This document shows, piece after piece, positions 60,760-64,000 of a stretch of 64,000 nucleotides of DNA. Every line of letters starts with the position of its first letter. Position 1 is the stretch's first letter. The notes beneath the pieces were generated by a model, which was given only the letters and a program-made list of their open reading frames with translations, searched no databases and had not been told where the DNA came from. Source of the DNA: a virus; the IMG/VR virus record IMGVR_UViG_3300022682_000016, positions 1 to 64,000 of that record. One strand, given 5' to 3'. The translations under genes were made by a program, and so were the position numbers.

Positions 60760-62316
60760 CTAACATCTCACTTTTGTGTTACCAACAGCCAAGGGCGCTC
60801 CGGTAAATAAACAATTAGGTAAATTTGCACATAATTGTTTATTGGGATTATCTCCTAATTCAACAGAAGCCCCAGATATAGACACTGTCCCACCTGCGGT
60901 CACATTAGCATCTCCATCAACTATAACATTAATATTACCAGTAAGTTTAAGATCTAAATTAGATTTAGAATCTAATTCTACAGAACCTTCCGGAGAAACT
61001 TTTAATTTAAAATTGTAATCAGAACTTGAACCTCCACCAGCTTTTATATACGTCTCAACAGTACCATCTGGAGAAACTTTATTGTCATAAGTAGCTGTTC
61101 CTGCAGAGGTGTCCTCATTTATTCTGAGTCTTGCAGTTCCGTCTGATAAATATTCTCTATGTACCCAGTTTTTAGTATTTACAGAACCGTCTGAAAGAAG
61201 CATCGTGGTCTTTATCTTAAAGTCATCGTTACCACCAACAAATGTAAGATTGTCTCCCACAATACGTCTATTAACGTGTCTGGGTATGAATTCTTTTAAA
61301 TCACCAGAATCAGTAATAGTATTTACATATCCATAAGTAGTTTCTGTTGGGCCTATAATTGTTTGGGCACGATCCTGCTTTACAGAGTAAGTTGTTCCAG
61401 ACTCTGTCTGCCCATCTGAATTTTCTGAATATTTACGAATAACTACTGGTACAAATTTCCATTTGTCAAATCTTGGGAGTAATCCCCTACTAACAGTTCT
61501 GTTAGGATCTTTATCTCCTGCAATTTTAAATTGCTTTACCCGCTGTTGGTATTGAACAAGATTTAATGCTTGGGGAGCAAACGGTTCTTCCTGGTTAGCT
61601 AAATTTGACTCGTCACTTTGGACATCATCATAATAAGAGTCCTGTTCAGAAATAGTTGTGAGGTCTGATACATCATTTTGACCACTATCTATACGACCCA
61701 TAGTTGTTAAAAATTCATGTTCCGGATTTCGTGATAATGATACTATTCGACCAAACTTATCAAAAAAGGTTTCTCCACCGGGGTACTGAATAATCCTACC
61801 CGTGTCTTCATTTAATGTACTTTCAGATTGTGAAGATTTATCATATTGATTATCTGCAAAGGGGTAGTCACCTAATGCTCCTGGTGAGTTTGCCATTGCA
61901 CTTCTTATAATACGTTCACCGCTATCTAACAAGTGAGATTTACTAAACAACTGCTTATTATATGTGTCAATAGTACACCCATCCAATATAACTGGGATTT
62001 GAACATTTAATCTATTCATCCAAGCAATAACTACTCTATCACCCCAATTTAGGCATCGTTGACTCTGAGCAGCAAAACCAAAATCTGTTATATGATATAC
62101 CGAATCTAAACCAATACCTCGATCAAGTTCTACAGTGTATGTACCATCCCAAATATTTTGCCCCTTATTGCCTTCAGGACCATTAACTTCAGCTGCACCT
62201 AAATCTTCTGTTAGTCCATCTACAGCAATAAAGTTCCTACCTCTAATAGTGCCTTCTTCTAAAGTTATGTTATTAGGCATTATAACATTGCTAAAAGCTT
62301 CTGAAGCACTAAACAT
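60760..62316 (-). CDS. Baseplate central spike-like protein (VgrG/gp5-like)
   Basis: A 518-residue protein. An N-terminal region with an OB-like barrel (VYHITDFGF, WGDRVVIAWMN, VILDGCTID) is followed by linkers and a C-terminal beta-helix with VIVDGDANVTAGG and SISGASVELGD repeats, as in tail spikes of contractile phages. I choose the ATG at 62316 because GAGGAGG lies 9 nt ahead. A TTG start 18 nt upstream would place that site inside the gene. The start overlaps the upstream gene by 8 nt. It should sit at the tip of the tail tube and pierce the outer membrane. Confidence 0.7.
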   Translation of the reverse strand: MFSASEAFSNVIMPNNITLEEGTIRGRNFIAVDGLTEDLGAAEVNGPEGNKGQNIWDGTYTVELDRGIGLDSVYHITDFGFAAQSQRCLNWGDRVVIAWMNRLNVQIPVILDGCTIDTYNKQLFSKSHLLDSGERIIRSAMANSPGALGDYPFADNQYDKSSQSESTLNEDTGRIIQYPGGETFFDKFGRIVSLSRNPEHEFLTTMGRIDSGQNDVSDLTTISEQDSYYDDVQSDESNLANQEEPFAPQALNLVQYQQRVKQFKIAGDKDPNRTVSRGLLPRFDKWKFVPVVIRKYSENSDGQTESGTTYSVKQDRAQTIIGPTETTYGYVNTITDSGDLKEFIPRHVNRRIVGDNLTFVGGNDDFKIKTTMLLSDGSVNTKNWVHREYLSDGTARLRINEDTSAGTATYDNKVSPDGTVETYIKAGGGSSSDYNFKLKVSPEGSVELDSKSNLDLKLTGNINVIVDGDANVTAGGTVSISGASVELGDNPNKQLCANLPNCLFTGAPLAVGNTKVRC

Positions 62317-64000
62317 TTGGAGAAGCCTCCTCAAGAATATCGTTGCTTTTTATCTCACCCTGACTATTTACAGGATTTATGGTATTAAAAGAAGCAATCC
62401 CATTTTCAAACCCGAAAGCACTTGGTTCTGCAAATATGGCTGTCCATGGCATTTCTAATGTTTTATGCATCGGATGCCCATAGGAAAGATTTAATGTAGT
62501 GCTATGAATACTTCCCTGTGACCATGAATTAGTAATACCCATAATCATGTAGGACTTCATTCGTAACGGATTTATAAATGTGCGGCCAACTTGTAGTTCA
62601 GGTCTGTGATTTAGTTGAATTGTCCCACTGTCTGCTTGAGAATTTACACGTTCCCTAACAGCTGCTGACTGATAAGATAATACCCTAGCTCCAACTACAT
62701 TATTAGGCCACCGCACATTATAGATGTTTTGGGTTTGGTATCTTCTAACACCTAATTTTGCCAATGTATCAAAATCTGCCACAGATACGCCGTGCATAGC
62801 TGCTGTTGAGAATAAGAGATTATCACTAGATTTTTCTAAATATGGAAATACAGCATCTGTAGCAGTTATAGTTACTAACGGAGCCTCATCAATAGAAGTA
62901 TTAAAACTTATAAAATCATCATGCGTTAATATATAATTTTTACCATGAAATAGTACCGTATTCCAAACATAATCCGGTCCATCAGATAATGAATCAAGGT
63001 TAATAACTTCTTTCGGTTCTACAGTAGCATTTTTAAAATCTTTTAAAGGATCTATTGACGAGTTTATGGTTTCTTTACCAACAATAACTTCAGCACCAGG
63101 TATTAGATGATAGGTGTTTCTTCCATTTCTAGTAACAGGTTTAAATACTGCTGTATTATTTGGATAGTTATTTAATTTTTTTAATTCTTCCACACTCGTT
63201 TTTCTAACACCATTATTATTGGCAAATCCATACAAAGTTGGAATTGGGGGACCACTTACAAAAGCAGTTATGTTTCTAGGGGGTGTTTTATCATTCTTTG
63301 GCGGTTGCCTATGTCGTATAGCTGTAGCAGTACTCCTACCACCATATTTTTCTAAGTTAGGGAAAGCGTTGTATTTTGGAAGTTCTATGATCATATTTCC
63401 ATTAGCATCGAAATATTTATAAGCAAACATCTTTGCTACTATATCTGAAATAATCTCATCTGCTGATTTTAGAGAATCCTTATAAAGGGATAGTCCCTTT
63501 GATAAAAGTTTATGTATAAAAATATTATCAAATTCCCTTATAAGAGGATCTACAAAAATCTTCTTTTGCCCTCTGTCAGACTTTGTTGAAGATTTGTCAT
63601 ACATATAACTTCTAGTCTCTAACCCATATGGTTTAATAAAGTTTTCGGGATTCATATTTTCTACAGAGTCTATATACTGAAACGAATCTATGTCAAAGTC
63701 TCCACCAGCATATTGAGTAGATCCCCTTCTGCTTGAAATACCGTTATAGGTGTACACTTTAGAAGTATCAAATCTAAAAGCCTCGACACCTACAGTATCT
63801 CCAAATTTTTCTAATGTCCAAAGTTCTTGTGCAGTCCTTACTATCTCAAGTATTATATCCACTACACTTTTAAATTTTTCAGCACCAAATATATTTTGAA
63901 ATGCAGCATTTTTTGCAGATTGTAAGTTAGCCTCAGTTGAATACACAAATTCTCTTAGAGGAGATGCTGCCTCTTGACTAGAAAATCTATTCCAACCACT
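62309..64000 (-). CDS. Probable baseplate hub protein (partial, runs off the right edge)
   Basis: At least 563 codons are open from the right edge of the window to 62309. The frame stays open upstream of the first GTG (63946), so the true start lies outside. The protein is alpha/beta, with a C-terminal beta domain (RPELQVGRTFINP, SYMIMGITNSW) of the type seen in gp27/D-like hub proteins: basic strands and a final Gly/Ser-rich part. It ends inside the spike gene (8-nt overlap), as expected for hub and spike partners. The call rests mostly on its place and size. Confidence 0.5.
   Translation of the reverse strand, partial: SGWNRFSSQEAASPLREFVYSTEANLQSAKNAAFQNIFGAEKFKSVVDIILEIVRTAQELWTLEKFGDTVGVEAFRFDTSKVYTYNGISSRRGSTQYAGGDFDIDSFQYIDSVENMNPENFIKPYGLETRSYMYDKSSTKSDRGQKKIFVDPLIREFDNIFIHKLLSKGLSLYKDSLKSADEIISDIVAKMFAYKYFDANGNMIIELPKYNAFPNLEKYGGRSTATAIRHRQPPKNDKTPPRNITAFVSGPPIPTLYGFANNNGVRKTSVEELKKLNNYPNNTAVFKPVTRNGRNTYHLIPGAEVIVGKETINSSIDPLKDFKNATVEPKEVINLDSLSDGPDYVWNTVLFHGKNYILTHDDFISFNTSIDEAPLVTITATDAVFPYLEKSSDNLLFSTAAMHGVSVADFDTLAKLGVRRYQTQNIYNVRWPNNVVGARVLSYQSAAVRERVNSQADSGTIQLNHRPELQVGRTFINPLRMKSYMIMGITNSWSQGSIHSTTLNLSYGHPMHKTLEMPWTAIFAEPSAFGFENGIASFNTINPVNSQGEIKSNDILEEASPNV

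Overview
The window is one continuous piece of an AT-rich, tailed double-stranded DNA phage genome. It carries a near-complete phage replisome, a block of baseplate and tail-fibre genes on the opposite strand, four tRNA genes, and many small tightly packed genes with ATGA-type overlaps. A baseplate J-like protein, a spike-like protein with a beta-helical tail and a probable hub protein point to a contractile-tail (myovirus-like) virion. The host is probably in the Fibrobacterota/Bacteroidota/Chlorobiota group, because one secreted phage protein (41155-42264) ends in a domain that looks like a type IX secretion (Por) C-terminal sorting signal. Most genes have a good Shine-Dalgarno sequence, which is unusual in Bacteroidota, so a host such as Fibrobacterota is favoured. 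This is inference.

Layout. 1-1610 is transcribed leftward: a 72-residue protein, tRNA-Asp, -Tyr, -Arg and -Val, then a promoter-leader-small ORF-terminator unit (1606-1183). From about 1679 to 42801 everything runs rightward. First come an acyl carrier protein, a UvsW-like helicase and small genes, broken up by two unrelated IS607-type elements. The second element carries a LAGLIDADG homing endonuclease between tnpA and tnpB and splits a metallo-beta-lactamase-fold gene exactly at a GG dinucleotide. A solo right end of the second element sits just upstream of the acyl carrier protein gene. Next are a patatin-like lipoprotein, an RRM protein, a holin-like protein, a large basic protein that may start on a leaderless mRNA, a short-repeat region and a GC-richer fragment of a host hsdS gene.

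17046-41060 is the replication, recombination and expression region. It encodes a helicase loader with an altered Walker A, DnaB, a Ski2-like helicase, a primase, a probable SSB, a RecA/UvsX protein, DnaX, a clamp-like protein, a uracil-DNA glycosylase fused to a family A DNA polymerase, a phage-encoded translation initiation factor IF-1, SbcD and SbcC, ribbon-helix-helix proteins, a KOW-containing NusG-like candidate overlapping a sigma-region-4-like protein, and a FEN-type 5'-exonuclease. 41155-42801 encodes two secreted proteins.

42814-64000 is transcribed leftward and encodes tail and baseplate proteins. They include a 2554-residue modular fibre-like protein whose beta-rich units are joined by Ser/Cys-rich linkers encoded by in-frame minisatellites. 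The last gene runs off the right edge. Promoter-like sequences (TTGACA-like, 17-18 bp, TATCTT/TATTTT/TATATT) precede several blocks, and strong hairpin-plus-T terminators follow the SSB and clamp genes.
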